Assembly (NCBI RefSeq): GCF_026230105.1
Contig: NC_079486.1
Coordinates: 7,378,001 to 7,442,000 of the forward strand
Origin: Diorhabda sublineata
Taxonomy: Eukaryota > Arthropoda > Insecta > Coleoptera > Chrysomelidae
DNA: 64,000 nucleotides
Reading direction: 5' to 3'
The notes below the pieces were generated by a model. It had not been told where the DNA came from, made no database searches, and was given only the letters and a program-made list of their open reading frames with translations. Below are positions 18,741-28,857 of the stretch, one piece after another. Both the position numbers and the translations under genes were made by a program. How positions within the stretch are numbered: the stretch's first letter is position 1; the number at the start of each line of letters is the position of its first letter.

Positions 18741-20245
18741 AAGTTGAATACATTTCGCATGTTGCTTGTAGTATTTTATAAAGAATAGTATAGTTGTTTT
18801 CTTTATCTTCGAAATTCGAACCGACATTACATTGTTGCCAAATTTACTTTTTATTACGAAAGTGACACAAATTACCTATTCGATAGGAATCTTTACAATA
18901 GATAGATGGGGCGTATTTTGAAATATCATGTCTCTAATAATGTTATAGCATATATTCATCTCGAACCAAAAATAAACTTAATATCTGTACTAATTATTGG
19001 TCACCAATTTAAATGTATAAAAAAAATTTGTAATGAATTCGTGTAGCACTAGCAAATGAAACAAATCATTTTTCATTATTCTGTTAATCACTTAAATTTG
19101 GGATAGAAAGAAGGATCCTTGCAAAAAAGTATATAAATTATATATACTTCCCTTTGGTAACTGAAATAATATGAATTTGCGATTTCACAACCTCTGTCAT
19201 GAATGTATTTTTGAAACATTCATATTTTGATGATATTTTGAAGAGGCGAAGAAATAAGTCCTGGCTATTTTGTATGTTTTTTCTTTGAGTTGATTTATGT
19301 GATTTATCCATTTTCCCCTTTCTTCCTGGGAAAAATATTTTTGATTTTGTTCCGCTTTCGAACGGTATTAATATGTTTGATAAAATCAAAAACAATAACT
19401 TGTAAAAATTTCTAACTATACTAATATTTTAAACATAACGAGATTAAATATACTAAATGTATCATATTACACTATCGTACTAATAATTCAATTAATGACA
19501 TTGTAGAATTCTTCAATTGTGCAATATGTCCTTTCTTGAAAACATACCGTCGTCGATATTCGGAACTTACTAAATCTATTTGTTGCTTATAATTCTAAAG
19601 ATACCTAGATGATATTTTTTTAGCATGAAGGTTATAGAACATCAATAATTTATAGTATTATTGATGTTCTAGTTTTAGAATTTTTTCATTAATGTCAACT
19701 TGGGACCAACAATTTTATAAAACACTATTCTTCATAACGGTAGCCGGATCAACGCTACCCAAACGTTGACATAAAAAAGATTGTGTATTGGTTTGTAAAA
19801 AAAGGGTCTGTTTAGTTTTTAATGAACTTGAAAAAGTATTACAATATTTGGAGATCTGAGTTCGCAATAATAAATTGAAAATATATTGATACAACAGATT
19901 GCATTTGTTGCATACCACTCGGGAAGAATTTTTTCTATTTTTTTCTATTTTTCCAACAATTTTCTTTTTCAAATTTAATATTATTTTATTATCTGAAATT
20001 TTCCCTATATCTTTGTCGAAGCTATTAAGTAATATCATGGTGAAATTCTTCTTCTTCAACATTTAATGAAGCGAATGCTTCATTGTCATCTGATGGTAAA
20101 AGTTTTTCTCATTATGAAAAAAATAAGGTTGGCTTTTGTTAACCACCAAATGCTTTATGAGTTTCTGATTGGTAGTTGATAAACCACGTACTATGCCTAT
20201 AGTGTCTAGTTTTGTCCAACTAAGTTTTTTCCAATGCCTTGGTAA
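18741..20245. other. Repeat X interior without recognised gene
   Basis: Minus-strand frames of 85 codons (19138-19395) and 115 codons (19715-20062) are lysine- and asparagine-rich and are preserved in copy 2. The second has a CNKCN motif and a C-terminal CQRLGSVDPATV. They might be the distal part of a P/THAP9-like gene because they lie downstream of one on the same strand, but I cannot confirm homology. A perfect hairpin sits at 19635-19671. Confidence 0.35.
19635..19671. repeat. Perfect 15-bp stem, 7-nt loop hairpin
   Basis: TAGAACATCAATAAT and ATTATTGATGTTCTA flank the loop TTATAGT. The hairpin is conserved exactly in copy 2 at 33915-33951. It lies in AT-rich noncoding sequence and is not followed by a T-run that would suggest an RNA polymerase III terminator. 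Confidence 0.85.
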
Positions 20246-20692
20246 TTATCCACCATAAAGAAGCATATGACACCCCACCATTCGATACAAAGTAGGCAAT
20301 AGGAATTTTCCAGCTGCTTGAATTCCTCTGATCATGAGAACTAGAGCTTCATTGGCAGGGAAAGGCTTTCTTCCAGACTCGCCCAGATTTTCAAAACCCT
20401 CAACTGAATCTGTTTTCATATCGTACTCAAGATTCCTCTTAATAGACAATTCAACATCAGAATACATTTCTTCTCGTAAGGCAGCATCGTAACCGCCTTT
20501 AAAGTAAGGTGCATAAAAATTTTTTTATTGAATCCAGATTTGCAATGGAAATTGGCAACCCATGATTTCACTGTTGATATTGCTGGTAAAATGAACCCTT
20601 TTTGTCGCAAATATCTGTATATCTTAGGTCCTTTATAAAATAATGACAGGCCAGTTTTCTTTTCAGATAGTAACCATGAGGATTTCATCTTA
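20246..20692 (-). pseudogene. P-element/THAP9-like transposase fragment, lineage 2 (copy 1)
   Basis: The upstream frame reads KMKSSWLLSEKKTGLSLFYK, GPKIYRYLRQKGFILPA and STVKSWVANFHCKSGF, which is the P-type pattern preceding the catalytic core. The downstream frame (20246-20467) reads LSIKRNLEYD, SVEGFENLGESGRKPFPANE and ALVLMIRGIQAAGK, which follows the first catalytic acidic residue. A frameshift at about 20455 lies between them, directly at that residue. Copy 2 keeps EMSIKR where this copy has ELSIKR. The fragment's upstream end is interrupted by a LINE 3' tail at 20693. In copy 2 more of the same gene (coiled coil) lies beyond that LINE at 35876-36172. Confidence 0.75.
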
Positions 20693-21263
20693 CGTCTTCT
20701 TCTTCTTCTTACGTTAGGACTAGGTCCTGTATTTTCATCAAGGGTTTGCCAGGAGTAGTTGACATGCTGAGGATCAGCTTCCATACCACCTTATAGGTGA
20801 TCGTCCAGGAGGTCGAGTTTTGTCTGGTTTCTTTTCCTTTGCAATTTTTGCTAACCGTTCATTTGGCATTCTGTCAACATGGTCTCTCCATTCTCTTCTG
20901 CGGCTCCTTGCCCATCTTCCTACATCCTGAATATCGCACATGTCCCTTATTTATTCATTTCTCTTCCGATCGAGTAACGTATATCCTGTTATTGATCTCA
21001 GAGTTCGCATTTCTGTTGTTCTTAGGAGCCGTTTAGTGGTTGTGTTCTCCGCTCTAGTTTTTATTGCATATGTCATGACCAGCCTTACGCAAGTTTTATA
21101 TATTCTAATTTTACATTTTGTGCTCATGTATTTATTTCGCCAAATCTCTAAAGTATCCTGATATTAATACTGCCTTCGTTGTTTGTGCTTTTACTTCTTT
21201 CTTTAGATTTCTATCGCTTGTTATGTTTGCCCCTAGATATTTGAAGGACATCACTTGTTCTAC
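20693..21263 (-). pseudogene. RTE-like LINE 3' fragment, cut at duplication breakpoint
   Basis: The minus strand encodes the C-terminal RRREWRDHVDRMPNERLAKI block and PPGRSPIRWYGS tail seen in the fuller LINE at 22173-22373. A TTC-rich tail at 20693-20715 (GAA repeats on the element strand) marks the 3' end. The frame is interrupted. At 21263 the match with copy 2 ends abruptly inside the LINE; there the reverse transcriptase palm continues for another 330 bp. Confidence 0.8.
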
Positions 21264-21276
21264 TTCTTGAAATACT

Positions 21277-21283
21277 TATAAAA
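21277..21283 (+). promoter_or_regulatory. TATA box upstream of orphan ORF
   Basis: TATAAAA lies 53 bp before the ATG at 21336 and 14 bp beyond the duplication breakpoint. The spacing allows a start site about 30 bp downstream and a 25-nt leader. The motif matches the consensus well, although AT-rich background raises the chance of coincidence. Confidence 0.35.
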
Positions 21284-21335
21284 ATTTGGCGTTTTTTAAA
21301 ATAACAGACTCCAAAAATCAAGAAAATTTATAAGT

Positions 21336-21581
21336 ATGAACATATTAAAAGGTCTAAAAAATAAGAAATTAAATAAACATATACAAAAGTCAGATAAAGC
21401 TTTTGAAAAATCAGATATCTATGCGGGAGGTTTCGAGGGCCTAAATGCTCTTAGAATAAACAGTTTATCTTCAGTTTCTGAAGATGATATAACTTGGTTA
21501 TCGAAATGCGCGTCAATCTATATCGGCGTAAACAATGTATTTAGTCTGTTTGGTTATATAGCCACTGCTTTTTATAAATAA
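21336..21581 (+). CDS. Orphan 81-residue ORF, compact gene-like unit
   Basis: This single-copy frame starts at ATG and ends with a TAA that overlaps an AATAAA poly(A) signal (21577-21582). The product has a basic N-terminal third (MNILKGLKNKKLNKHIQKSD). A central YAGGFEGLNALR segment is followed by an acidic SVSEDD patch, and a hydrophobic C-terminal stretch (IYIGVNNVFSLFGYIATAFY) could be an amphipathic or membrane helix. I do not recognise the family. It lies between two LINE pieces on the opposite strand and begins at the breakpoint of the 7-kb duplication. The TATA box, short leader, ATG, ORF and overlapping poly(A) signal give it the layout of a minimal viral or retrogene-like transcription unit. 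Confidence 0.45.
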   Translation: MNILKGLKNKKLNKHIQKSDKAFEKSDIYAGGFEGLNALRINSLSSVSEDDITWLSKCASIYIGVNNVFSLFGYIATAFYK

Positions 21582-21582
21582 A
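21577..21582 (+). terminator. Poly(A) signal overlapping the orphan ORF stop
   Basis: AATAAA contains the TAA stop codon of the 81-residue frame. A TTGTAG-type GT-rich stretch follows within 20 bp, as expected for a cleavage region. Confidence 0.35.
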
Positions 21583-22129
21583 TCCCTTGTAGTACGCTGT
21601 ATATGAAAATAAACTTGTACATTTCGTATAAACAGTATGTAATGAATTAACATAATAATTCATTCAGTTTTACGAATTGAGAAACGTAATAGGCTAAAAA
21701 TCGATTATGAACAATTATTCGAGTGGTAATCGTTTGTCAAGATATGCCAAAGCGTTTCATTACATAATGAAATTCGAATGTCCAGAAAAGTGGCTTAAAA
21801 TATAAGGAGTAGACATGTCTAGGTCAGGCTAGGTACTGAAAATTTCTCTAATACGACCTCGTTGTGAAATTTTTTAGTCGGAATATTTTTCGCAACGTAT
21901 TTTATTTTGGGGGATATTTTATGTCTTTTTTCCAGGACATACATGAAGTTCTAACGGAGTGTAAAACTTTACGTTGTATAAGTTTTTATTAATTTTGTAT
22001 TTTTGTAACTTTTCATTAAATTAAATCGTTGAATGCAATCTATTGTTGGTTTAATAGTCGAAATTATTTTATTTTGAAAATGGACGTTCACATATATTGT
22101 TTGATATATAAAATAATCTTGGATCTTAT
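21583..22129. other. No gene recognised
   Basis: This AT-rich stretch between the orphan ORF and the LINE 3' tail contains no long frame and no repeat shared with other parts of the window. Confidence 0.4.
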
Positions 22130-22172
22130 TTTTCTTCTTCTTCTTCTTATTTTAAGACTGTGTCTTGTGTTT

Positions 22173-22572
22173 TCAAAGAGGCAGCCTAAGTTCTGACTGC
22201 GAGGACCAGCTCTCATACCAGCGCTTTGGTGGTCTTCCAGGCGGTCTACTTGTATTGGGTCTCTCTTCCTTTGCGATTTTCGCCAGTCGATCGTTGTTCA
22301 TTCTATTGACATGATCTCTCCATGCTCTTCTTCTAGTTCTGACCCATCTCACTATATCCGGAACGTCACACATTCTTCTGATTTCATTGCTCCTTATTCT
22401 GTCTTGGTGTTTTCCTTGTGATTGAGCGTAATGTCTTCATCTCGGTTGTTCTAAGAATCCGTTTAGTAGTTGCAGTCTCCGTTCTCGTTTCTATGGCGTA
22501 TGTCATTTCTGGTCTGACACAAGTTTTATTATCCGTGTTTTGCTTTCGATACTTGAAAATTTTTTCCTCCAT
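22173..22572 (-). pseudogene. LINE C-terminal domain, frameshifted
   Basis: Two frames cover the tail: PEMTYAIETRTETATTKRIL with EMKTLRSITRKT (22384-22572), then CDVPDIVRWVRTRRRAWRDH, RLAKIAKEERP and PPGRPPKRWYESWS (22173-22373). These sequences follow the polymerase domain in RTE-like LINEs and may help bind the 3' template. Frameshifts near 22520 and 22380 separate them from each other and from the polymerase frame. Confidence 0.8.
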
Positions 22573-23876
22573 ATCACGGTTCGAATGAATCCTGATATCC
22601 TAGATGCTGCTGTTGTTTGCGTTTTGACTTCTTGTTTCAAGTTCCTATTGCTCGTGATGTTAAGCCCTAAATATTTAAAAGACATAACCTGCTCTACACT
22701 TTTATTATAAATTGCCAGTTTGCATCTTCTTGGTTCTCTCGCTATTGTCAAGGATTGTGTCTTTTGTTTCGATATGATCATATTGAATTCTCCTGCAACT
22801 GTTTCAAATCTGTGTAGCAGTTTTTGCAGATTATCCTCATCTTCAGATATCACAAGCGCGTCATCAGCGTAGCAAACTATCTTAAACTCATGTTTTCCCA
22901 TTCTGTATCCTCTGCCTGCCGTTTTGACTTCTTTTATGATTTCGTCCATTATAATGTTGAAGAGTATTGGGCTGAGACTATCTCCTTGTCTGATCCCTGT
23001 TGATACTGGCATTTTACTGGAGAGTTCGTTGTTTACTCTTACATATGTGCTATTTCCGTTGTTCATGTCCCGAATGATGTCTATTGTCCTTTGGTTTACG
23101 CCTCGTTTTTTTAGTAGCTCAATGACGTCATGTAATCTCACTCTGTCAAATGCTTTTGTTAAGTCTATGAAGCACATAAACGCGGTTTTATTGTACTCTA
23201 TGGCCTTTTCGGCAATCTGTCTTAAGATGAATATAGCGTCTATGGTTGATCTATTTTTTCTAAATCCCTGTTGTTCTTCGCTCATGCCGCTACTTGAGAT
23301 TTCTTCTGCAATAATTTTTGTTAGTAATTTTGAAGTCGTGCTTAGGAGGTTGATCCCTCTATAATTATTTGGATCTTTCTTTTCCCCTTTTTTAAAGACG
23401 GGGATCGTTATGCTAACTTTCCATTCCCCTGGTACTTTTCTCTGGTCGTATATCTTGTTGAACATGACATGCATTTGGTCTATTAATTCATTGCCACCAT
23501 ATTTAAGAAGCTCGTTATTAATGTTATCCAGCCCTGGTGATTTCCTATTTTTCATCTTGCGCATTGTTGCTTCAATTTTGTCTATTGATATTAATTGTTG
23601 TTGGATGTCTTCTCCTTCCTCAGATATATTTTCTTGTTTCTGTTCTGTGGATTGGCTTCTTATTATGTCACCGTAGAGTTCATGGAAATACCTTTCCCAT
23701 TCTTTTAACGTTATTGTTTTCGTGTGGATGTATTCATTGATTGGTCTTTTGATGTTCCTTATCATATTCCAGATCTTTTTTTGTCCCCCATATAAGTCGT
23801 TTTCCATGTCTGATGAGTATTTCTCCCAGAATTGTCTCTTAATCGTTTGTATTTCCATATTTGTCCTATTCCTCAC
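22503..23876 (-). CDS. LINE reverse transcriptase domain (457-codon open frame)
   Basis: The frame contains the non-LTR polymerase motifs in order: SPGLDNINNELLKYGG, TIPVFKKGEKKDPNNYRGIN, QQGFRKNRSTIDAIFILRQI, FIDLTKAFDRV (first catalytic aspartate), STGIRQGDSLSPILFNIIMD, and the active-site box IVCYADDALVISEDED with both aspartates present. LGLNITSNRNLKQEVK follows in the thumb. The palm is therefore intact, unlike the related fragment at 34974-35875. The enzyme copies LINE RNA at a nicked target. The apparent ATG is only the first in this frame; in the intact element the protein would begin with the endonuclease upstream. Confidence 0.9.
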   Translation of the reverse strand: MRNRTNMEIQTIKRQFWEKYSSDMENDLYGGQKKIWNMIRNIKRPINEYIHTKTITLKEWERYFHELYGDIIRSQSTEQKQENISEEGEDIQQQLISIDKIEATMRKMKNRKSPGLDNINNELLKYGGNELIDQMHVMFNKIYDQRKVPGEWKVSITIPVFKKGEKKDPNNYRGINLLSTTSKLLTKIIAEEISSSGMSEEQQGFRKNRSTIDAIFILRQIAEKAIEYNKTAFMCFIDLTKAFDRVRLHDVIELLKKRGVNQRTIDIIRDMNNGNSTYVRVNNELSSKMPVSTGIRQGDSLSPILFNIIMDEIIKEVKTAGRGYRMGKHEFKIVCYADDALVISEDEDNLQKLLHRFETVAGEFNMIISKQKTQSLTIAREPRRCKLAIYNKSVEQVMSFKYLGLNITSNRNLKQEVKTQTTAASRISGFIRTVIWRKKFSSIESKTRIIKLVSDQK

Positions 23877-23995
23877 GACTTTATAATCAGCATATGTTAT
23901 TGTTTGACTTCTACATTGAAGATATGCTTTCCTTTTCTCTTCCGCAAGTGATTTGATTTCGTGTGTGAACCATGGTTTCGTGTTGGGCTTTCCGT

Positions 23996-24957
23996 TTACC
24001 TGTTCACCTTTCGTTTGCCTAATGCTTCTTCTGCAGCTGTCCTTATATTAGTACTTAATCTTTTCCATGCTAGTTCTACGGTATCATCTTTCAAGATCTT
24101 GTTTTCATTTATTGCCTTCCTTAGTCTTTGCTGGTAGAGGTATTTTGTGGTATCATCGCTAAGGCTTTCTATGTTCAGCTTTTCTGTCACTTTCGGTTTG
24201 TTCTGGGTTTTCCTTTGTACGCAGTTCCGCATTATGGCTAGCACCATATGGTGGTTAGTCCCTGTGTTTACTGAGGTTAATGTTCTGACATCTAATATTT
24301 TTGAGGGATGAATATTTCTGTTTGTAATAATGTAGTCTATAATCGATTTATGTCCTCTTGTGTTCTCGAACGTATACTTGTGCTGTTGTTTATGGGGATA
24401 AAACGTGTTGTTAATGCGTAATTCATTATGTGCACAGAATTGTATGAGTTGTTCTCCATTGCTGTTGAGTGTTTCTTCGTTAAACCGATTCTTAATTCCA
24501 CTAATAACCTCGTTACCAATCCTTCCATTAAAATCCCCCAGTATCATAATTTCGTCTTGCTTCGGTATATTATCCATGGTGATCTGCAGTTCATCATAGA
24601 ATGAGCCTGTTTCTTCTGACTTTTACTCGTATCAGGAGCATACACGCTTAATGTATGGGTTTTAGTTGTTTCTGTAAATTTAAACGTGGATTGTAGCAGT
24701 CTGTCGCTTATATACTTTATGTCTATTATGTTTTTGTCGTATTTCTCCTGAACTAATAGGCCTACTCCCGATGCTGCTCTTTCATCTTTTGGTTTCCCAT
24801 TATATATCAATGTATACTCCGCGATTCTAAAGTTGCCAGCTCTTTTCTTTTTCGTCTCAGACAAGGCACATATGTCTATTTTATGTTTCTTAAGCTCTAT
24901 TATGGTTTCTTGGTCTTTGTTAGCAATTGATGTAACATTCCAGGTGGCTATTCGCAA
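23996..24957 (-). pseudogene. LINE apurinic-type endonuclease domain, frameshifted
   Basis: The frame 24544-24957 starts MRIATWNVTSIAN (metal-binding asparagine) and includes ICALSETKKKRAGNF (catalytic glutamate) and SVYAPDTSKSQ. A single-base shift near 24600 moves the frame to 23996-24577. That frame carries ILGDFNGRIGNE (D-x-N motif), KSIIDYIITNR and TGTNHHMVLAIMR (the terminal histidine motif, usually S-D-H). A second shift near 24000 precedes the reverse transcriptase. The domain nicks target DNA in the family. All catalytic motifs are recognisable, so the damage is limited to frameshifts, plus N for D in the last motif. Confidence 0.88.
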
Positions 24958-25239
24958 TTGTTGTCGCTTCCAAAATCGTTTTTTCCTTAACTTTGCAGGG
25001 TCGTTATAAGTTTTATCAGTCCTATCCGATGCTACTTTCTTCGTTCTCTGAGCAAATGGCTGTTTTACATGGGGTAGGTAGCTAGCCTTGCCTTACAACC
25101 CTCCTCTTTTATCCGGGCTTGGGACCGGCAGAATGGTCGTTGAGCTACTCAATCCGCCCAACGGCCATACTGGCAGAGTTATTTTTCTTATATGTTATGT
25201 ATCTCTCCCTAAGTCCACTTATTTCTGGTTCCTAGAAAT

Positions 25240-25670
25240 CCACCAACATTTTTTTATGATAACTGACAATTTATTTTTGGAAAAAACAAAACAAATTTCG
25301 TTTGTTTTTTCGAATACGGCAGTTATGAAAACCAAATGTCGGTTTATTTTTGAAAAACAAAGTTTCTGAAGACCAATTTTGGTTTGTTTTGAAAAATAAA
25401 GTTTCTACAAACAAAATTTGGTTTCTAATTTCAAAAGAAAGCCTCTAGTGACAATATTTTTTTTGTTTTCGAAAAACAAAGTTTCTAAAGACGAATTTTG
25501 TTTTTCATCGAAATGGCAATTCCCGAAGTCAAATTTTGGTTTGCTTTTTGAAAAACAAAGTTTCTAAAGACGAATCTCATCTTATTTCTGGAAAAATGAA
25601 AATTCTACAAACAAATTCTGATTTCTAATTGAAACAGAAAGTCTCTTAAGACAAATGTCTATTTTTCGAC
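25240..25670. repeat. Degenerate tandem repeat, period about 60 bp
   Basis: The phrase AAACAAAGTTTCTAAAGAC followed by AATTTTGGTTTG returns about six times with substitutions and length changes. It lies beside the 5' end of the LINE. No coding capacity is evident. Confidence 0.6.
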
Positions 25671-26710
25671 TCACCAATTGGTTTCAAAGAAGAATCTATC
25701 AAAATTGTTACAAAACTACAAAACAGAACCATGTTCTAAATAAAACTGTTTACTTATGTAAAATGCGAAAAGAAAAAGTATGAACCCTTTTTCATCTTGA
25801 AGTTCTGTTCGGGAAAAACGTGCCTTGGTAGCTGATTCCTCGGAATTGCACTTCTCCATTAATAGTAATCCCCTAACCTCTACCTGTCGAATAATTCTTG
25901 GAAAAACTGCTCTAGGTGGGGATTTTCTTGGATAAAGTTGATCGAATCTGAATCTCGTAGAATCACTATCGATTTTTGATCTTGAAAAAGCATTTGTACA
26001 GCTTCCTCAGCTAATCGACAACATTCACAAATAAACTGATTGATTCGCGTTTATATAACCATGTTGTCTTCTTCAAAAACTGAAGGTAAACATTTCAGTG
26101 GATTATCATTATAACAGTCGTCGTTTTATATAAATTCCTTTCATACAATATATTTATTTTCGTAATCACATCGACAATCGTTCTATTGGTAACATATTCT
26201 GAGAGTCCAGATTGAAAGAGATAAAAAAAAAGTTATTTTCTGACGTATATTCTATATATCTGACGATAAAACGGGAATGGTTTGGAAGTTGAAACCGGAC
26301 CTCGTTGTAATGCGGCCAATTTACGGTTTTCCGATGACGATGATCCCCTTAAACAGCGTCGGTAATAACTCCTAAACTAAGTAATCTTATGGTAGAACTG
26401 AGATAGTGTTTAGTTGAAATTGCAATGAAAAAAATATCCACATGACCCATTTCGTTAAACCACAATCTGAAAATGCGCGAGAAAGACTCATTAAGTAAAT
26501 AAAAAAGTAAAAAAAGTTAAGCCAAATAAAAAAAAGGAAGAAAGTATGGTCAAATCGTTTGACATAAATCAACAACAACCAATGAAAATGAATCATTTTG
26601 GGTGTCCCATACTCCCCACTAAAATCCTCCAATCATATTAGAATAAAACACCACAATATGTTATGCGTAGTGAATAACTCTCAGAACAAACTTTATTAAA
26701 AACGTTAGAG
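25671..26710. other. No gene recognised
   Basis: An 81-codon aromatic-rich minus frame (26387-26632) looks like chance translation of AT-rich DNA. The rest has no long frame and no internal repeats. Confidence 0.4.
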
Positions 26711-26921
26711 CAACTTTATTGGGATAAATAAATGATAGTTATACTTTAGCCCAACTTTATTGGGATACATGAATGATAGTTATACTTTAGCCCAACTTCC
26801 TGGGGATACATAAAGGATAGTTATACTTTAGCCCAACTTTATTGGGATACATAAATGATAGTTATACTTTAGCCCAACTTTATTAGGATACATAAATGAT
26901 AGTCATACGTTAGCCCAACCA
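26711..26921. repeat. 41-bp tandem repeat, five copies
   Basis: The unit CCCAACTTTATTGGGATACA plus TAAATGATAGTTATACTTTAG recurs five times, with a few substitutions, especially in the third (CTTCCTGGGG) and last units. Head-to-tail arrangement without spacers makes it a minisatellite. Confidence 0.9.
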
Positions 26922-28079
26922 GGTTTGAATCACAGTCCCACTAAGTTTAGGACACTTGCTCCAAGTCTGGGCCTATACTGAACCCATCGTAAAATCCCAT
27001 ATGGAAAACAATAAGATGGTTTGAATATGGAGCTCCTCGAGGAAGTCTTTAGATTAAAATTTATTATAATGCACGTATATACAAACGAAATTTTATAATA
27101 AAACTGAATTAGCATTACAAGTGATTTCGTATTGAAACACGAGAGAATTCTCTTGGAGAAACGGGCAAAACTACACACAAACTCGATATTCCTTGGGAAT
27201 ATTATGAAAGTTATTATGAAATGTAAAATTTCTGTTACGAAGCTTTAGCGAATTGAGATGCCCGCTTTGTTTGCTTGAAGATTTGACAAGTGCTATTCGT
27301 AAAATGTAAAATCCATTCCAATAATATATCTCCAAACGGAAACTTCACTTATTTACTTACAAAGTTTTCTCTGACTAATTTTTAAAAAATCAATTGTAAC
27401 TTTATTCGATTTAGTAACTCCCACGAATTAATTTTTTGTGTACTGTTGTTCGTTCTAATTTTTGATAAAAATTCGTTTATTTTCTCAATAAAGTTTGTTA
27501 TAAAATCATTTTTTTTTTATTAATTTTATGCAAATCATTTTTTATGCCTAATTTCAACAGTTTCGGCCGTATCCTTAAATTTCCGAAAAAAATTCAATTA
27601 TATTGTTATTAAAACGTCATAAATATGAGTAATTCCATGATTAACGCGTTATCCGCCGAGCCAATCATTTTTATGCTCAATTCCGTCAATTTGATGCCCA
27701 ATTCCAAAGAATCTCAACATTTTTGCCGCCACAATTACAGGAGAATAAAAAGAGAATAAAAAATAAAATACACATATAACAGGGGAAACAAAAAAGAAAG
27801 AAAAAATCGATATTTATTAGAGTAGTCTGGGATACAGTTCTCACTCACCTCATTAACATTACTGGGGCGAGGCATGTAGGCCACAGCTTGGGTTTTGTTC
27901 TGTTTACACTCGTCAACTATATGGCACATTGACAAATGATCTCATCCATTTCAGAAGGAGCTGTTCTTATACCGATACTCAATCGGTTCATCCTATACAT
28001 GCCTCTATGGTTGGTAATAGTTTGAATGACACTGCCCCGCTGATATACTTTCGAAAGCAAATATGCTTAATATGGATCC
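26922..28079. other. Mostly featureless; one candidate exon
   Basis: On the minus strand, 27860-27935 encodes CHIVDECKQNKTQAVAYM and then PRPSNVNE, followed by GTGAGTGAG, a plausible splice donor. Its upstream side runs into repeat A through an open frame. The remaining sequence is AT-rich without motifs. Confidence 0.3.
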
Positions 28080-28316
28080 AGCTTGAAAAAGTATGTGGGA
28101 CACTTCCATCGGGTTTCGGAATAACCACCGCAGGGGAGCTCAAGTCGATAGTGACAACAATTTCAAGCCGCTCATACAATAAAGGAGTGAACAGTATAAA
28201 ATAGAACATCAATGAAATTGTATTAAAATAAACGAAGTAAAGCTAAATCCTAAAATATACACAGATCTTCTTTGAAATAAACAAATTTAGTTCTGTTTAG
28301 AGGTTGAGTAAATACA
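28080..28316. repeat. Repeat A, copy 2
   Basis: It matches 13069-13316 with about 10 percent difference. Its minus-strand frame IDLSSPAVVIPKPDGSVPHTF-like is preserved and continues leftward to about 27930, giving a longer open reading stretch than in copy 1. It borders repeat X on its right, as copy 3 does in inverted form. Confidence 0.7.
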
Positions 28317-28693
28317 AAAAGATTATTATTATCTTTGGAATTTACATAATCTAAATATAACTTAGTAAATACAGGGTGATTTTATATTCGACCGACAATG
28401 CTTTACCACAAAGAGATCTCAATAAATGATTCATTTTGATATAGGAATACGTATCCTTACGTGGCCTAGTTGTTGAGACTGGAGCATATTCTGTTTTAAA
28501 TTGCCTGAATATTTCTAGTTGAAAAACTAATAACCTTTTATGGAACTTAAACGATCTTTCTTTTTTCTTAATTTCAAAACTTTCCCATTTTCTGAACAAT
28601 TCTCTTGTTCATTGGCAAACAGAAACATCATCTAAATAGTTTTAGTTTGAAAATAACAAGGTATAAGACATCAATCAATACAAAATATAAGTC
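28317..28693. repeat. Left arm of repeat X, shared with the inverted copy
   Basis: This segment matches 61070-61440 in inverted orientation but is replaced by unrelated DNA at the equivalent place of copy 1 (13317-14103). A piece (28565-28690) also matches 43035-43175. No coding motif was recognised. Confidence 0.55.
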
Positions 28694-28857
28694 AAAGTTT
28701 TAAAATTTCTATACAAAATCTGTCACACTGGGATTTTCGAGGAAACCAAAATAACTTCACAATTTTCGATAATTATTTTTGACCGTACATTAAAATTAGG
28801 ATTTAGTTACATATTCACTGAGAAGTTCAATCAAGACAGATAAAGTGTGTTAAGTAA

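Larger units (their letters stand above)
14104..21263. repeat. Repeat X composite block, copy 1 of a 7-kb direct duplication
   Basis: From about 14104 to 21263 the sequence matches 28694-35544 in the same order and orientation. It is loosely similar over the first 600 bp and almost identical from 14700 onward. Differences I can point to are one extra 300-bp tandem unit here, a roughly 30-bp segment near 15651-15682 missing from copy 2, a 12-bp insertion in copy 2 (32039-32050), and scattered single bases such as 18230/32510. Both copies hold the same nested cargo, so the nesting predates duplication. The right breakpoint cuts through a LINE fragment. A diverged, inverted third copy of the left part lies at 59833-62022. 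Confidence 0.9.
22130..25165 (-). mobile_element. Nearly full-length RTE-like LINE with about four frameshifts
   Basis: The element runs leftward. Its 5' region at 24960-25165 is GC-richer, with GGATAAAAGAGGAGGGTTGT and GCAAGGCTAGCTACCTACCC, a leader type I recall from similar insect LINEs. An apurinic-type endonuclease, a reverse transcriptase and a C-terminal domain follow, ending in a GAA-repeat tail (TTC repeat at 22130-22152 on the plus strand). The total of about 3.0 kb fits a single-ORF RTE-like element. Frameshifts are visible near 24600, 24000, 22520 and 22380, so it is not intact but is much younger than other LINE pieces here. Confidence 0.85.

Noticed and set aside
19635..19671. 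Helitron 3' end
   Set aside because: The hairpin is perfect, but the required CTRR shortly downstream is absent and no rolling-circle replicase motif is seen nearby.
26711..26921. CRISPR-like spaced repeats
   Set aside because: Units are contiguous with no unique spacers, and the genomic context is eukaryotic.
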